Shown piece after piece: positions 45,236 through 54,804 of a DNA stretch of 64,000 nt. The notes beneath the pieces are model-generated. The model saw nothing but the letters and a program-made list of their open reading frames with translations, was not told where the DNA came from and did no database searches. Numbering within the stretch: the stretch's first letter is position 1; every line of letters begins with the position of its first letter. Source of the stretch: Dyella flagellata (GTDB lineage Bacteria > Pseudomonadota > Gammaproteobacteria > Xanthomonadales > Rhodanobacteraceae); NCBI RefSeq assembly GCF_030160275.1, contig NZ_BSOA01000049.1:1-64000 (forward strand), written 5' to 3'. A program made the translations under genes and the position numbers.

Positions 45236-45874
45236 TCACGCAAAACCGTGTTGTTTGAGAAATGCCTCGTCGATCCGCGATGCTTCGCCGCCGATCAGAC
45301 GCTCGACGTAACGGGCAATCACGTCGACCTCGATATTCACCACATCGCCCGTGCGCCTCGCATGGAACGCGGTATGTTCCACCGTGTGGGGAATGAGGTT
45401 GACCCCGAACCGATCGCCGTTCACTTCATTGACGGTAAGGCTGGTGCCGTCGATGCAGATGGATCCCTTTGATGCGATGTAGCGCGAAAGCTGTGCCGGC
45501 ACTTCGAAGGTCCAACGCTGCGAACGCCCATCGGCCGTGATGGCAACTACCTTGCCCACGCCGTCGACGTGGCCGGACACCAGGTGGCCGCCCAGACGAT
45601 CCGCTAGCCGCAGGGCTTTTTCCAGGTTCACCGGATCGCCACCCTGGTGCTTGCCCAGTGTGGTGAGCGACAGCGTCTCATTGGAAACATCGGCGGAAAA
45701 ACCGCCCGAATGAAGTGTGACTACGGTGAGGCACACGCCAGACACCGCGATGCTGTCGCCCAGTTGCACGTCTGAAAGGTCAAGCTGCGCCGTATCGATG
45801 TGCAAGCGCACGTCGCCGCCGCGCGGCTCCAGCCGCGCGACGCGGCCAACACTTTGAATGATGCCGGTAAACAT
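45236..45874 (-). CDS. ribE: Riboflavin synthase alpha chain
   Basis: A 212-residue protein of two lumazine-binding barrels. The first starts MFTGIIQSVGRVARLEPRGG and contains GVCLTVV and VNLEKALRLADRLGGHLVSGHVDGVG. The second contains GSICIDGTSLTVNEV and FGVNLIPHTVEHTAF. It makes riboflavin from two lumazines supplied by RibH. It is the first gene behind the FMN riboswitch and is followed by ribBA. Confidence 0.96.
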   Translation of the reverse strand: MFTGIIQSVGRVARLEPRGGDVRLHIDTAQLDLSDVQLGDSIAVSGVCLTVVTLHSGGFSADVSNETLSLTTLGKHQGGDPVNLEKALRLADRLGGHLVSGHVDGVGKVVAITADGRSQRWTFEVPAQLSRYIASKGSICIDGTSLTVNEVNGDRFGVNLIPHTVEHTAFHARRTGDVVNIEVDVIARYVERLIGGEASRIDEAFLKQHGFA

Positions 45875-46010
45875 CAGCGCACCTCCGCCAGGAAGGTGCT
45901 TGGAACAGGATGGAAAGGCATGGACATGAACGTTCTCCACGAATACTCGGATGTGGGAACGCCCCAAGGCATAAGGCACGCGCACCGCTTGCGCGATGCA
46001 TGCTGCCGTC

Positions 46011-46148
46011 TTCTCTCATCCGGACTATGACCGTCGGCCCCGGCATTGAACCGGATCTGCTGACCTTTCGCTGACCACGAAAGCGCTCGCGGGCTCAGGT
46101 CTTGCGACCCCTACCGCCGGTGGGGAATTACACCCCGCCCTGAAGACG
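46011..46148 (-). ncRNA. FMN riboswitch (RFN element) controlling ribE-ribBA
   Basis: On the minus strand the full RFN core is present in order: TTCAGGGCGGGGTGTAATTC, CCCACCGGCGGTA, AGCCCGCGAGCG, GGTCAGCAGATCCGGT, CCGGGGCCGACGGTCATAGT and CCGGATGAGAGA. The 136 bases between it and the ribE ATG (GCCTTATGCCTTGGGGCG and following) act as the expression platform. No strong U-tract terminator is visible, so control of translation is more likely. FMN binding should switch off ribE and ribBA. Confidence 0.96.
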
Positions 46149-46231
46149 TTTGTTGTAAGTGCCAAAATCGGCCGGGGGAGTTTAGCACCGATTGACCGGC
46201 TCCCCGTTATTCACCCGGGAGGAACACTGCG

Positions 46232-47143
46232 TCACTCGCCCGTAAGCGCGTGCACCAGAAAATCGATCAGGCTGCGCACGGCCGGGGCACGATCCGCCCC
46301 GGGTAGCCACAGCAGATGAATCGGCGAACTGCTGGGCGGCCAATCGGTGAGCACCTCGACCAGGCGTCCTTCTGCCACCAGGCCGTCCGCCATGTAATCG
46401 CCCTGGATGCCGATGCCGACCCCGGCCAGGATGGCGTCGCGCACGGCTTGTGAATCGTTGCAAGTCAGTATTGGCTCGATGCGCACCGAGCGCCGCTGTC
46501 GCTGCCGCATGAACTGCCATAAGGTGCCGGTACGCAAGCTGCTGAAGGCGACACAGCGATGCTGTTTCAGATCGGACGGATCGTTCAACGGCGGCGCTGA
46601 AGCCAGATAATCAGGCGCCGCACACAGATAACGACGCATCGTCCCTACCCGCCGCGCCACCCAGCTGGCATCGGCCAATTTGCCCACACGCAAGGCCAGA
46701 TCCACCTTCGCCTCAACCAGATCGACATAGGTATCGTCGTAACTCGCGTCGATCCGCACCTGCGGATGGCTACGCATGAACTCGGCCAGCAAGGGCGCAA
46801 TGCACGTGCGCCCATACGAAGCGGGCAAGTGCATGCACAACCGACCGGCCAACTCGCCCGAGCTAGGGCGCAGATTGACGGCGAGTTCGGCCATCACCGT
46901 TTCCAGCCGCTCGCAATAAGCGAGCAGTTGTTCGCCGCGCGCGGTCAGCGTCATGCGCCGCGTGGTGCGCAGGAACAGCGCGCTGCCGGTGGCCTTTTCC
47001 AACGCGGCTATGCGTCGGCTGAGCACCGAAGGCGTGCAGCCCGCCACACGTGCCGCCTGCGAGAAATTCAACAGGCGCGCGGCTGCGGCAAAACCACGAA
47101 GTTCCCTGAGGCGGGTCGGCGTCAGTTCGAATGATTTATTCAT
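46232..47143 (-). CDS. LysR-family transcriptional regulator
   Basis: A 303-residue regulator with an N-terminal helix-turn-helix (FSQAARVAGCTPSVLSRRIA, about 29-48) and the usual effector-binding half with DLKQHRCVAFSSLR and VRDAILAGVGIGIQGDYMADG. It is divergent from a medium-chain dehydrogenase gene 90 bases away, its probable target. The start is taken at 47143; the 43 open codons upstream lie in the shared promoter region. The pair separates ribD from ribE. Confidence 0.9.
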   Translation of the reverse strand: MNKSFELTPTRLRELRGFAAAARLLNFSQAARVAGCTPSVLSRRIAALEKATGSALFLRTTRRMTLTARGEQLLAYCERLETVMAELAVNLRPSSGELAGRLCMHLPASYGRTCIAPLLAEFMRSHPQVRIDASYDDTYVDLVEAKVDLALRVGKLADASWVARRVGTMRRYLCAAPDYLASAPPLNDPSDLKQHRCVAFSSLRTGTLWQFMRQRQRRSVRIEPILTCNDSQAVRDAILAGVGIGIQGDYMADGLVAEGRLVEVLTDWPPSSSPIHLLWLPGADRAPAVRSLIDFLVHALTGE

Positions 47144-47233
47144 AAAACGAATAAAAGATATGTATTTGCATGAGATTATCATTCTTAGATGAAAGTAGGA
47201 GCATGACGCCATCCCAACCCAAGGAACACCGCC

Positions 47234-48244
47234 ATGCGCAGCATCCAGCTCACTGCTTTCGGACTCGATCACCTAAAGCCCGTCGACTTGCCCGCGCCCC
47301 GCCCCAAGCCCAATGAAGTACTGGTGCGGATGGAAGCGGCCTCGCTCAATTACCGCGATCACCTGCTGGTGAGCGGCAATCTCTACCGCGCCGTGACCTT
47401 GCCCATCGTGCCGATCTCCGATGGTGCGGGCACGGTGCTGGAGGTCGGCGAAGCCGTCACGCGCTTCAAGCCGGGCGATCGCGTTACAACGTTCTACAAG
47501 TCGCGCTGGCTCGCCGGGGCCATACGACCGGAATGGGATGCCAAGGAAATCGGCGGCCCGGCCGAAGGCGTGATGCGCGAGTTGGCCTGTTTCGACGCGT
47601 ACTCGCTCGCCCATGCACCTTCGCATATGGACAGCCTGCAGGCGGCGACGCTGCCGATCGCTGCGCTCACCGCGTGGCAGGCCTTGGAGCAAGCGCACAT
47701 CACCACCGGTCAGACAGTGCTGTTGCTGGGAACTGGGGGCGTATCCCTGTTCGCCTTGCAGTTGGCCAAGCTGCGCGGCGCGAAAGTAATCCTGCTCTCC
47801 TCCAGACATGAAAAACTGGCCCGTGGCAAGGCGCTAGGTGCGGACGTCGGCATCAATTACCGCGAAACGCCGCAGTGGGGCGCCGCGGTGCGCGAAATCA
47901 CTGCCGGTATTGGCGTGGATGCTGTCATCGAAACCGCCGGCGCGTCGACTTTTGCGCAATCGCTCGATGCCGTACGCATGCATGGCTTTGTCGGGGTGGT
48001 GGGATTTTTGGGTGGCCTCGATGCACAGATCCCACTCACGCAGATAATCCTCAAGCGTGTGCACGTGCAAGGCATTTCGGTCGCCTCACTGGAGCAGCAT
48101 GAACGCATGGTCGCCGCCCTCGAAGCCACCCGGCTGCAACCAGTACTCGACAAGACCTACGGCTTTGAAGAACTTCCCGCCGCGTTCGAGCACATGCTTG
48201 CCGGCCGTCACTTCGGGAAAATCGGCATCGACTTCGCCAAATAG
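47234..48244 (+). CDS. Zinc-less medium-chain NAD(P)-dependent alcohol dehydrogenase family protein
   Basis: A 336-residue oxidoreductase. The N-terminal GroES-like domain has SLNYRDHLLVSGNLY and PISDGAGTVLEVGEAVTRFKPGDRV. The Rossmann domain has VLLLGTGGVSLFALQLAKLRGAKVI. The cysteine cluster for structural zinc is absent. It resembles quinone-reductase-like enzymes, and its substrate is unknown. Divergent LysR regulator upstream; a double palindromic repeat follows. Confidence 0.9.
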   Translation: MRSIQLTAFGLDHLKPVDLPAPRPKPNEVLVRMEAASLNYRDHLLVSGNLYRAVTLPIVPISDGAGTVLEVGEAVTRFKPGDRVTTFYKSRWLAGAIRPEWDAKEIGGPAEGVMRELACFDAYSLAHAPSHMDSLQAATLPIAALTAWQALEQAHITTGQTVLLLGTGGVSLFALQLAKLRGAKVILLSSRHEKLARGKALGADVGINYRETPQWGAAVREITAGIGVDAVIETAGASTFAQSLDAVRMHGFVGVVGFLGGLDAQIPLTQIILKRVHVQGISVASLEQHERMVAALEATRLQPVLDKTYGFEELPAAFEHMLAGRHFGKIGIDFAK

Positions 48245-48246
48245 CG

Positions 48247-48319
48247 CGCAGGCTGGGACGACAATCCCAGCATCGAGATGCCGTGTGGAAAGCTGGGCTT
48301 GGCATCCCAGCCTACACGC
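48247..48319. repeat. REP-like palindromic repeat, double form
   Basis: CGCAGGCTGGGACGACAATC at the left and TGGCATCCCAGCCTACACGC at the right, with a short spacer. It lies between the convergent dehydrogenase and ribD genes. Confidence 0.8.
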
Positions 48320-48334
48320 TTCGCCCGATGACAC

Positions 48335-49435
48335 TCAGGCAAGGCGCAACTGCAAACGCCAGTCATTGCCGATCTGCCGCTGGTCGACCACTCGCAACTT
48401 CCAGCGCGAAGCCATCTCAGCCAAGGGGGGCAGATGCATCAATGGACGTGCGCGATCGCCCAGCATGATGGGAGCGATATAGAGCAGCAGCTCATCGGCC
48501 AGCCCTGCCGCGAACAATGCGCCACAGAGCGTAGGACCCGCTTCCACGTGCAATTCACTGCAGTGGCGTTCGGCGAGCAGGCTGAGGATAGCCTCAAGAT
48601 CGAGCGCATCGCCTAGCTCCGGCATGGCGATGCGCTCCACTTTTGCAAAGCGCTCATCGGTGGCCTCCGCCGACGCGGCGTGCAAAACGAGGGTAGGTGT
48701 TTGGCCGTCCAGAACATGGCTGCCGGCCGGTGTGCGCAGATGGCGATCGAGGATCACCCGCGTGGGCAAAAACGACCCGCGGGACGACTCCCCTACAGGC
48801 AGCCGCACCGTCAGTTGCGGATTGTCAGCCAGCACCGTACCCATGCCGGTGAGGATGGCCGAACTTCGCGCACGCCAGCGTTGCACATCCGCCCGGGCAG
48901 CTTCACCGGTAATCCATTTCGACTCGCCATTGGCGAGCGCGGTGCGGCCGTCCAGGCTCATCGCCAGCTTCACGCGTACCCAGGGGCGATGGCGCTCGAT
49001 CCGGCTGAAAAAGCCCAGGTTGAGCTCCCGTGCCGCCTCTCGCATAAGGCCGCTTTCCACGGCGATCCCCGCGGCGCGCAGCTTGGCGATGCCCTGCCCG
49101 GCCACCTGCGGAAACGGATCCTCCGCGGCAATGACCACCCGCCCGATGCCGGCGGCGATCAACGCATCGGCGCAAGGAGGGGTACGTCCGTGATGGGCGC
49201 ACGGCTCCAGCGTGACATAAGCGGTGGCCGCTCGTGCCTGCTCCCCCGCTTCACGCAATGCATACACTTCGGCATGCGGCTCACCCGCGCGCACATGCCA
49301 GCCCTGCCCTACCACACGTTCGCCATGGGCTATGACGCAGCCCACGCGTGGATTGGGCTGGGTAGTGCAAAGCCCCTGTTCGGCCAGGCGTAGCGCCTGC
49401 GCCATGTGCATAGCATCGACGCCGGAAGATGTCAT
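48335..49435 (-). CDS. ribD: Bifunctional diaminohydroxyphosphoribosylaminopyrimidine deaminase / 5-amino-6-(5-phosphoribosylamino)uracil reductase
   Basis: A 366-residue riboflavin enzyme. The deaminase domain has the zinc site HAE (54-56) and EPCAHHGRTPPCADAL (Cys79 and Cys88). The reductase domain begins PWVRVKLAMSLDGRTA, continues with GMGTVLADNPQLTVR, and ends LHVEAGPTLCGALFAAGLADELLLY. The start at 49435 is preferred, though MHMAQALRLAEQG (49411) would also work. It is not behind the FMN riboswitch and lies 2.2 kb upstream of it. Divergent from cysK. Confidence 0.95.
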   Translation of the reverse strand: MTSSGVDAMHMAQALRLAEQGLCTTQPNPRVGCVIAHGERVVGQGWHVRAGEPHAEVYALREAGEQARAATAYVTLEPCAHHGRTPPCADALIAAGIGRVVIAAEDPFPQVAGQGIAKLRAAGIAVESGLMREAARELNLGFFSRIERHRPWVRVKLAMSLDGRTALANGESKWITGEAARADVQRWRARSSAILTGMGTVLADNPQLTVRLPVGESSRGSFLPTRVILDRHLRTPAGSHVLDGQTPTLVLHAASAEATDERFAKVERIAMPELGDALDLEAILSLLAERHCSELHVEAGPTLCGALFAAGLADELLLYIAPIMLGDRARPLMHLPPLAEMASRWKLRVVDQRQIGNDWRLQLRLA

Positions 49436-49551
49436 GGAAGCTTCTGAATATGGATATGCAAGATGGTCAGTGGGCGCGAGCGGATGGCATTTGTCGCGGC
49501 GAGGAAATCGGGAGTAGCCTGCAGATCTTATCTTGCGGAAGGGTTGCAGCC

Positions 49552-50526
49552 ATGATCTACGACAACATCCTGGACACCATCGGCAATACACCCATCGTTC
49601 GTCTGCATCGCGTGGCACCTTCGCACGTGACGCTTTACACCAAGGTGGAAGCCTTCAACCCGGGTGGCTCGGTCAAGGACCGCCTGGCCATTGCGGTCAT
49701 CCTGGACGCAGAAAAGAAAGGCTTGCTCAAGCCGGGCGATACGGTGGTCGAAGCCACCTCGGGCAACACGGGTGTGGCACTGGCCATGGTGTGCGCGGCA
49801 CGCGGCTACAACTTCGTGGCGACCATGACCGAGACTTTCTCGGTGGAACGTCGCAAGCTGATGCGCGCGTACGGCGCCAGAGTGATCCTGACGCCAGCTG
49901 CCGAGCGTGGCAGTGGCATGGTAAGGCGCGCAGAGGAACTGGCCAAACAGCATGGCTGGTTTCTGCCGCGACAGTTCCAGAACCCGGCCAATCCGGCTTA
50001 TCACCGCAATACCACCGCAACGGAAATCCTGCGCGATTTCGCCGGCAAGCGGCTCGATGCCTTCGTGACAGGCTGGGGCACGGGCGGCACCCTCACCGGC
50101 GTAGGCGAGATGCTCAAGCTGGCGCGCCCGGACGTGAAAATCGTGGTCTCCGAACCGGCTGGCGCGTCCATGCTGCAGGACAAACCGTGGCAGCCGCACA
50201 AGATCCAGGGCTGGACGCCGGATTTCGTACCCGAGGTGCTCAACCGCGAGGTGTTCGACATCGACTTGCCGGTGGATGAAGTGGTGGCCCGTGACACCTC
50301 GCGGCGGCTGGCGAAGGAAGAAGGCATTTTTGTCGGCATTTCCGCCGGGGCCACCGTGGCCGCCGCGCTTCAGTATGCGGAAAAGGCCGAGCAAGGCAGT
50401 GTAATCCTGGCGATGTTGCCGGATACGGGCGAACGGTATCTGTCCACCTTCCTGTTCGAAGGCGTCGAGGAAGGATCGGATGAGGCATGGCTGGAGAGCT
50501 TGGACAGCCAGCAAAGGGTAGCTTGA
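49552..50526 (+). CDS. cysK: Cysteine synthase (O-acetylserine sulfhydrylase)
   Basis: A 324-residue pyridoxal-phosphate enzyme. The cofactor lysine is in NPGGSVKDRLA, followed by the substrate loop EATSGNTGVALAM. The phosphate-binding GTGGTLTGVGEML and the C-terminal GISAGATVAAAL are present. The N-terminus IYDNILDTIGNTPIVRLHR is CysK-like; CysM cannot be excluded by eye. The start at 49552 follows GGAAGGGTTG. It is inserted between ribD and nrdR, on the opposite strand to both. Confidence 0.9.
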   Translation: MIYDNILDTIGNTPIVRLHRVAPSHVTLYTKVEAFNPGGSVKDRLAIAVILDAEKKGLLKPGDTVVEATSGNTGVALAMVCAARGYNFVATMTETFSVERRKLMRAYGARVILTPAAERGSGMVRRAEELAKQHGWFLPRQFQNPANPAYHRNTTATEILRDFAGKRLDAFVTGWGTGGTLTGVGEMLKLARPDVKIVVSEPAGASMLQDKPWQPHKIQGWTPDFVPEVLNREVFDIDLPVDEVVARDTSRRLAKEEGIFVGISAGATVAAALQYAEKAEQGSVILAMLPDTGERYLSTFLFEGVEEGSDEAWLESLDSQQRVA

Positions 50527-50550
50527 GCGGATAACAGGAAGTGGCAGTGA

Positions 50551-50578
50551 GTAGGCTGGGATTGCCATCCCGGCCTAC
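50551..50578. repeat. REP-like palindromic repeat, single form
   Basis: GTAGGCTGGGAT and ATCCCGGCCTAC arms around TGCC, a single unit between the convergent cysK and nrdR genes. Confidence 0.78.
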
Positions 50579-50583
50579 GGACC

Positions 50584-51117
50584 TCAGGGCTTGCGATGTC
50601 CCCGCTTTGCTGCCGCCGCCCCGGCTTCACCCAGCAACGAAAGCTGCAAATTCTCCAGCCCCGGCAGATCGCGCTCCAGCTTCTCGATCTCTTCGCGGAA
50701 GGCATGCACGTCTTCGAACTTGCGATAGACGGAAGCGAAGCGCACATACGCCACTTGATCGAGCTTCTTCAACTCGCGCATCACCAGCTCGCCCACGTGG
50801 CGCGACGGCACTTCGCGCTCGCCGCTCTTGCGCAGATCATCGATCACCGCACGCACCGCGGCATCCACGTCATCGCTTGCTACCGGCCGCTTCTGCAGCG
50901 CCCGCTCAAAACTTGTACGTAGCTTGCGCTCATCGAAGCTTTCGCGCCGTTCGCCGCTTTTCACGATCGCCGGCAGTTTCAGCTCGGCCGTTTCGAACGT
51001 ATTGAACCGCTCACCACACTGCGGACACTCGCGACGGCGGCGCACGGTGGCGCCGTCGTCGGCAAGGCGTGAATCGATCACGCGGGTATCTTCATGCTGG
51101 CAAAAGGGGCAATGCAC
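50584..51117 (-). CDS. nrdR: Transcriptional repressor NrdR
   Basis: Represses ribonucleotide reductase genes in response to (d)ATP. The 177-residue protein has a zinc ribbon (Cys3, Cys6, Cys31, Cys34) with VIDSR and [16 protein letters not shown]. An ATP-cone follows ([15 protein letters not shown] through [15 protein letters not shown]). It follows glyA by 21 bases, the usual glyA-nrdR operon. Confidence 0.96.
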   Translation of the reverse strand: MHCPFCQHEDTRVIDSRLADDGATVRRRRECPQCGERFNTFETAELKLPAIVKSGERRESFDERKLRTSFERALQKRPVASDDVDAAVRAVIDDLRKSGEREVPSRHVGELVMRELKKLDQVAYVRFASVYRKFEDVHAFREEIEKLERDLPGLENLQLSLLGEAGAAAAKRGHRKP

Positions 51118-51138
51118 GTTGGTCGAAGATGCCTTGGC

Positions 51139-52392
51139 TTAGCCGTAAACGGGGAATTTCTTGCACTGGGCGGAGACTTTCTCGCGCGTGGCTTTAATCA
51201 CGCTTTCATCGCCAGGTGCGTCCAGTACGTCGCAAATCCAATGGGTAAGCTCGACCACATCGGCTTCCTTGTAGCCGCGGGTGGTGATGGCTGGCGTCCC
51301 CACCCGCAGGCCGGAGGTGACGAAAGGCGAACGCGGATCGTTCGGCACGGCGTTCTTGTTGACGGTGATGTGCGCCTTGCCCAATGCGGCTTCCGCGTCC
51401 TTGCCGGTCACTTCGCGGCCGATCAGGTCGATCAGCATCAGGTGGTTTTCGGTGCCGCCGGAGACCACCTTGTAGCCGCGCTCGATCAGCGTCTTGGCCA
51501 TGACCTTGGCGTTCTTCACCACTTGCGCCTGGTATTCCCTGAAGGACGGTTCCAGCGCTTCCTTGAACGCCACCGCCTTGGCGGCGATGACGTGCATCAG
51601 CGGGCCGCCCTGGATGCCGGGGAACACGATCGACTGCAGTTTTTTCTCGATCTCTTCGCCCGGATCCTTGGCCAGCACGATGCCGCCGCGCGGACCGCGC
51701 AGAGTCTTGTGCGTGGTGGAAGTGACCACGTGCGCGTGGGGCAGCGGGCTGGGATACACGCCGGCGGCAATCAGGCCGGCAACGTGCGCCATGTCCACGA
51801 ACAGATACGCACCCACCTTGTCGGCAATGGCACGGAAGCGCGCCCAGTCCATGACCTGCGAATAGGCGCTGAAACCGGCCACGATCATCTTTGGCTTGTG
51901 CTCGACGGCCAGGCGCTCGACTTCGTCATAATCGACCAGGCCGTCTTCGTTCACGCCGTACTGCACGGCGTTGTAGATCTTGCCGGAAAGGTTCACCTTG
52001 GCGCCGTGGGTGAGGTGGCCACCATGCGCCAGGCTCATGCCGAGGATGGTGTCGCCGGGATTGATCAGCGCGAAGTACACCGCCTGGTTGGCCTGCGAGC
52101 CGGAATGCGGCTGCACGTTCGCGTAAGTGGCGCCGAACAGCTTCTTCAAGCGCTCGATGGCCAGGCGCTCGGCCACGTCCACGTATTCGCAACCGCCGTA
52201 ATAGCGCTTGCCGGGATAGCCTTCGGCGTATTTGTTGGTGAGCACCGAACCCTGGGCTTCCAGCACGCGCGGACTGGCGTAGTTCTCCGAAGCGATCAGC
52301 TCGACGTGGTCCTCCTGGCGGCGGGCTTCGTCGGCAATGGCCTTGGCCAGCTCTTCGTCATAGCCGGCAATCGTTTGCTGCTTCGGGAACAT
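51139..52392 (-). CDS. glyA: Serine hydroxymethyltransferase
   Basis: Interconverts serine and glycine with tetrahydrofolate. The 417-residue enzyme carries the pyridoxal-phosphate lysine in [16 protein letters not shown], plus [20 protein letters not shown] and [20 protein letters not shown]. The start is taken at 52392 ([15 protein letters not shown]) with a GAGG site; 35 upstream in-frame codons fall in the leader. First gene of glyA-nrdR. Confidence 0.97.
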   Translation of the reverse strand: MFPKQQTIAGYDEELAKAIADEARRQEDHVELIASENYASPRVLEAQGSVLTNKYAEGYPGKRYYGGCEYVDVAERLAIERLKKLFGATYANVQPHSGSQANQAVYFALINPGDTILGMSLAHGGHLTHGAKVNLSGKIYNAVQYGVNEDGLVDYDEVERLAVEHKPKMIVAGFSAYSQVMDWARFRAIADKVGAYLFVDMAHVAGLIAAGVYPSPLPHAHVVTSTTHKTLRGPRGGIVLAKDPGEEIEKKLQSIVFPGIQGGPLMHVIAAKAVAFKEALEPSFREYQAQVVKNAKVMAKTLIERGYKVVSGGTENHLMLIDLIGREVTGKDAEAALGKAHITVNKNAVPNDPRSPFVTSGLRVGTPAITTRGYKEADVVELTHWICDVLDAPGDESVIKATREKVSAQCKKFPVYG

Positions 52393-52741
52393 TCGGGCCT
52401 CGTGGGATAGCGTGGGACGGGGGTTAGACTTGAAAGTGTAATGGCAGGTGGTGTAGTCGGCCACCCACCAGCATGACCGCCCACTTTTCGCCAACACGCC
52501 CGCACCGGGAAAAACCGCGTGACTTGCAGCTTTGCTTGCAAATCAACATGCCACGCCTCAGCTGGGCCAAGCCAGCAGGAATAAGGTAGCTTTTTCAATA
52601 CTTTGCTTGTGGGAGCACGAACTTGGGCCACGGCGCGGCCAGCGTGAATCACGCATCATCTGCGCGCAAATCCGCCTAAACGAGTCCGGCATGTAACCGG
52701 ACTCGCCGTTGGAAACATACCGGACGGGACTTACTGCTGGA
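52393..52741. other. Intergenic region between glyA and the secreted-protein gene
   Basis: These 349 bases show no gene. They hold the glyA leader (AATGGCAGG and TTACACT near 52440 could be part of a promoter) and, at 52681-52705, a 9-bp hairpin CGAGTCCGG/CCGGACTCG with a 7-base loop, placed as a terminator for the upstream secreted-protein gene. No riboswitch was recognised. Confidence 0.6.
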
Positions 52742-53551
52742 TCAGGCGGGCGGTCTGCCGCCGCCGGTGGTTGCCGTACCGGCTTGGCAACTCTGACTCA
52801 TGGTGCCGCTGTAAGAGCCGGTCCAGTTGGAACCGCCGCCGCCGCGAGCACCGCCGATGACAAACGGTTTGTAGGCTTCAGGTGTGCCGGCGTGATCGGA
52901 GTTTGCGTACACGCTGGCCTGGTTGCTGTCGACCGGCTTCACGTCCAGCAGGCTGTAATTGGCGGAGAAATTGGTATACGCCGCGGTCGCCCATTGCCAC
53001 GCGACGGTGATGCCGGCGGTATCGGAAGTGACCTGCCCACTCCAGGAAACGGGATTGATGCCGCCAGGCAGATTGCTGGCGAGCGGCAATGCCGCACCAT
53101 CGAGAAACGTATTGCCGCCCAGGCCGAACGGTACGACGGTCACCCAGGTATTGCTGTACGAATCGAAACTGGTGCTCGCGGTGGTCGCCACCGGATCGAA
53201 CGTTACCTTCGCGTTCGGTACATGCACCGTGTAGGTGTTGCCGCTCTTGTCCTGGAACGTGACCGAGGCATTGTTCAAGTACACATTGACCGGGGTGCCG
53301 TTGTTCGGTGCGTTCTGCAGCTTGAACACGCTGTTGAACCACAGCGAGTTGCCGGCCGCGATGGGCGTGCCGTTGAAGTTCGATACGATGGTGGAATCGA
53401 AACCGCAAACCACGCCGGGGTTGGGGGAGACGATGATCGGATCGGCGTGACTAGCGTTGGTGCCGAGGCTGGCCAGCGCGGCGACCAGCACTCCGCTGAG
53501 GATCTTGCCGCCACGCCGCAGCGACTGCCGAGCGAAGGTCTTGTTGAGCAT
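52742..53551 (-). CDS. Secreted beta-rich protein of unknown function
   Basis: I do not recognise the family. The 269-residue product has a signal peptide (RRGGKILSGVLVAALASLGTNASHA). The rest is Asn-, Ser- and Thr-rich with beta-like segments (NVYLNNASVTFQDKSGNTYT, NTWVTVVPFGLGGNTF), as in secreted beta-sandwich proteins. Two cysteines (GVVCGFDST and SQSCQAG) lie near the two ends. A Gly-rich stretch near the C-terminus (GGARGGGGSNW) is notable. The start at 53551 (MLNKTFARQ) has a CAGGGG site; the open frame further up is unlikely. Confidence 0.7.
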   Translation of the reverse strand: MLNKTFARQSLRRGGKILSGVLVAALASLGTNASHADPIIVSPNPGVVCGFDSTIVSNFNGTPIAAGNSLWFNSVFKLQNAPNNGTPVNVYLNNASVTFQDKSGNTYTVHVPNAKVTFDPVATTASTSFDSYSNTWVTVVPFGLGGNTFLDGAALPLASNLPGGINPVSWSGQVTSDTAGITVAWQWATAAYTNFSANYSLLDVKPVDSNQASVYANSDHAGTPEAYKPFVIGGARGGGGSNWTGSYSGTMSQSCQAGTATTGGGRPPA

Positions 53552-53703
53552 GCGATGTACCCCTGGTAGGAGAGTGAGGTGCCGGGCTTGTACCGGCGGT
53601 CCATCAAAACCGGGATTCGGATGACCGATCAATGCACAAATAGCAATTCCCTGGAGGAAAGGGTGGAATCGTGATCACCGCATCGGGGAAACCGTGATGG
53701 CGT

Positions 53704-54543
53704 TCAAGACCTGCCGTTTTCACGGTGCTCGGTAGGTCGCGCCACTGCACCGACCATCACGTAGCTGATGATCATCAACAAAAACCAGGCCCCCAGTTTC
53801 GACAACGGCACCATTCGCCAGCCATGGTGCTGGATGGGGTAGCGCCATGCCGCAGTGAAGGTGCCGATGTTCTCGGCAAACCAGATGAACAGGGCCACCA
53901 GCACGAACCCCAGCAACAGCGGCATGCGCCGATGCACCTGGCGGATACGGAAATACACCCAGGTGCGCCCGAACATGAGTGCTACAGCGGCAAACAGCAC
54001 ATAGCGCATATCGGGCAGGAAGTGATGCGCGAAGAAATTCAGGTAGATCGCAACTGCCAGCCACGCCGTTGCGGCGAGCGGCGGATGCCGCGTGAAGCGG
54101 AAATCGAACAAACGCCAGGCACGCGCGATGTAACTGCCCACCGATGCATACATGAAGCCACTGAACAGCGGCACGCCGCCGATGCGCAACAGCGACGGTT
54201 CCGGATAGATCCACGAACCCATCGAGGTCTTGAATATCTCCATCGCGGTGCCCACCCCATGGAACAGCAAAATGACCTTCGCCTCCTCGATGGTTTCCAG
54301 CCGGCTGGCGATCAACACGCACTGGATCGCCAGCGCGGCAAGGGTAAGGAAGTCGTAGCGAGCCAGCGCCGCATCCGGGGGATAGAACGCCCAACTGAGC
54401 GCAAGCAACAGCACCATGCTGCCGCCGAACAGGCAGGCAGCAGCCTGCTTCAACCCGAAACAAATGAATTCGTGCATGGCGACGGCGCCCCGGCCACGCG
54501 TCCGTGCCCAATGGCCGGCCTGCTCGTCCCAGGCCAGCAGCAT
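53704..54543 (-). CDS. DUF817 family integral membrane protein
   Basis: About 279 residues with seven or more hydrophobic helices. The FGLKQAAACLFGG start of the membrane part, VILLFHGVGTAMEIFKTSMGSWIYPEPS and LFSGFMYASVGSYIARAW are features of the DUF817 family, whose function is unknown. The start is uncertain: 54543 (MLLAWDEQAGHW) keeps the family-like N-terminus, 54591 and 54612 are longer options, and 54477 is shorter. None has a strong ribosome-binding site. Confidence 0.78.
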   Translation of the reverse strand: MLLAWDEQAGHWARTRGRGAVAMHEFICFGLKQAAACLFGGSMVLLLALSWAFYPPDAALARYDFLTLAALAIQCVLIASRLETIEEAKVILLFHGVGTAMEIFKTSMGSWIYPEPSLLRIGGVPLFSGFMYASVGSYIARAWRLFDFRFTRHPPLAATAWLAVAIYLNFFAHHFLPDMRYVLFAAVALMFGRTWVYFRIRQVHRRMPLLLGFVLVALFIWFAENIGTFTAAWRYPIQHHGWRMVPLSKLGAWFLLMIISYVMVGAVARPTEHRENGRS

Positions 54544-54804
54544 GCCCAAGGTATTGGTTCGGGCGGCGCCCGCCATCGGTCTGATTCGCATGGCCCGACA
54601 GCCTGGCGGCAAAGTGTGGCCTCGTGGCGGCGAAAAGTGGCGAACACGTGACCAACGGCTTCCAATAAGGCGGCCGAAGGCGCCTTAACTGTCACCGGCG
54701 CCTAGGCATAAGCCGCTATACTAAGGAGCTTATACCTACGCCCATCACGCCCTTGCGCGTCGTCCGTCCACGTGGGCGGCCACGCGCACGCCAACGGAGC
54801 CAGC

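Noticed and set aside
47166-47187. Second Fur-like box (ATGAGATTATCATTC) between the LysR regulator and the dehydrogenase
   Set aside because: It matches only part of the hexamer pattern and the genes have no iron link; more likely a LysR operator or chance AT-rich sequence.
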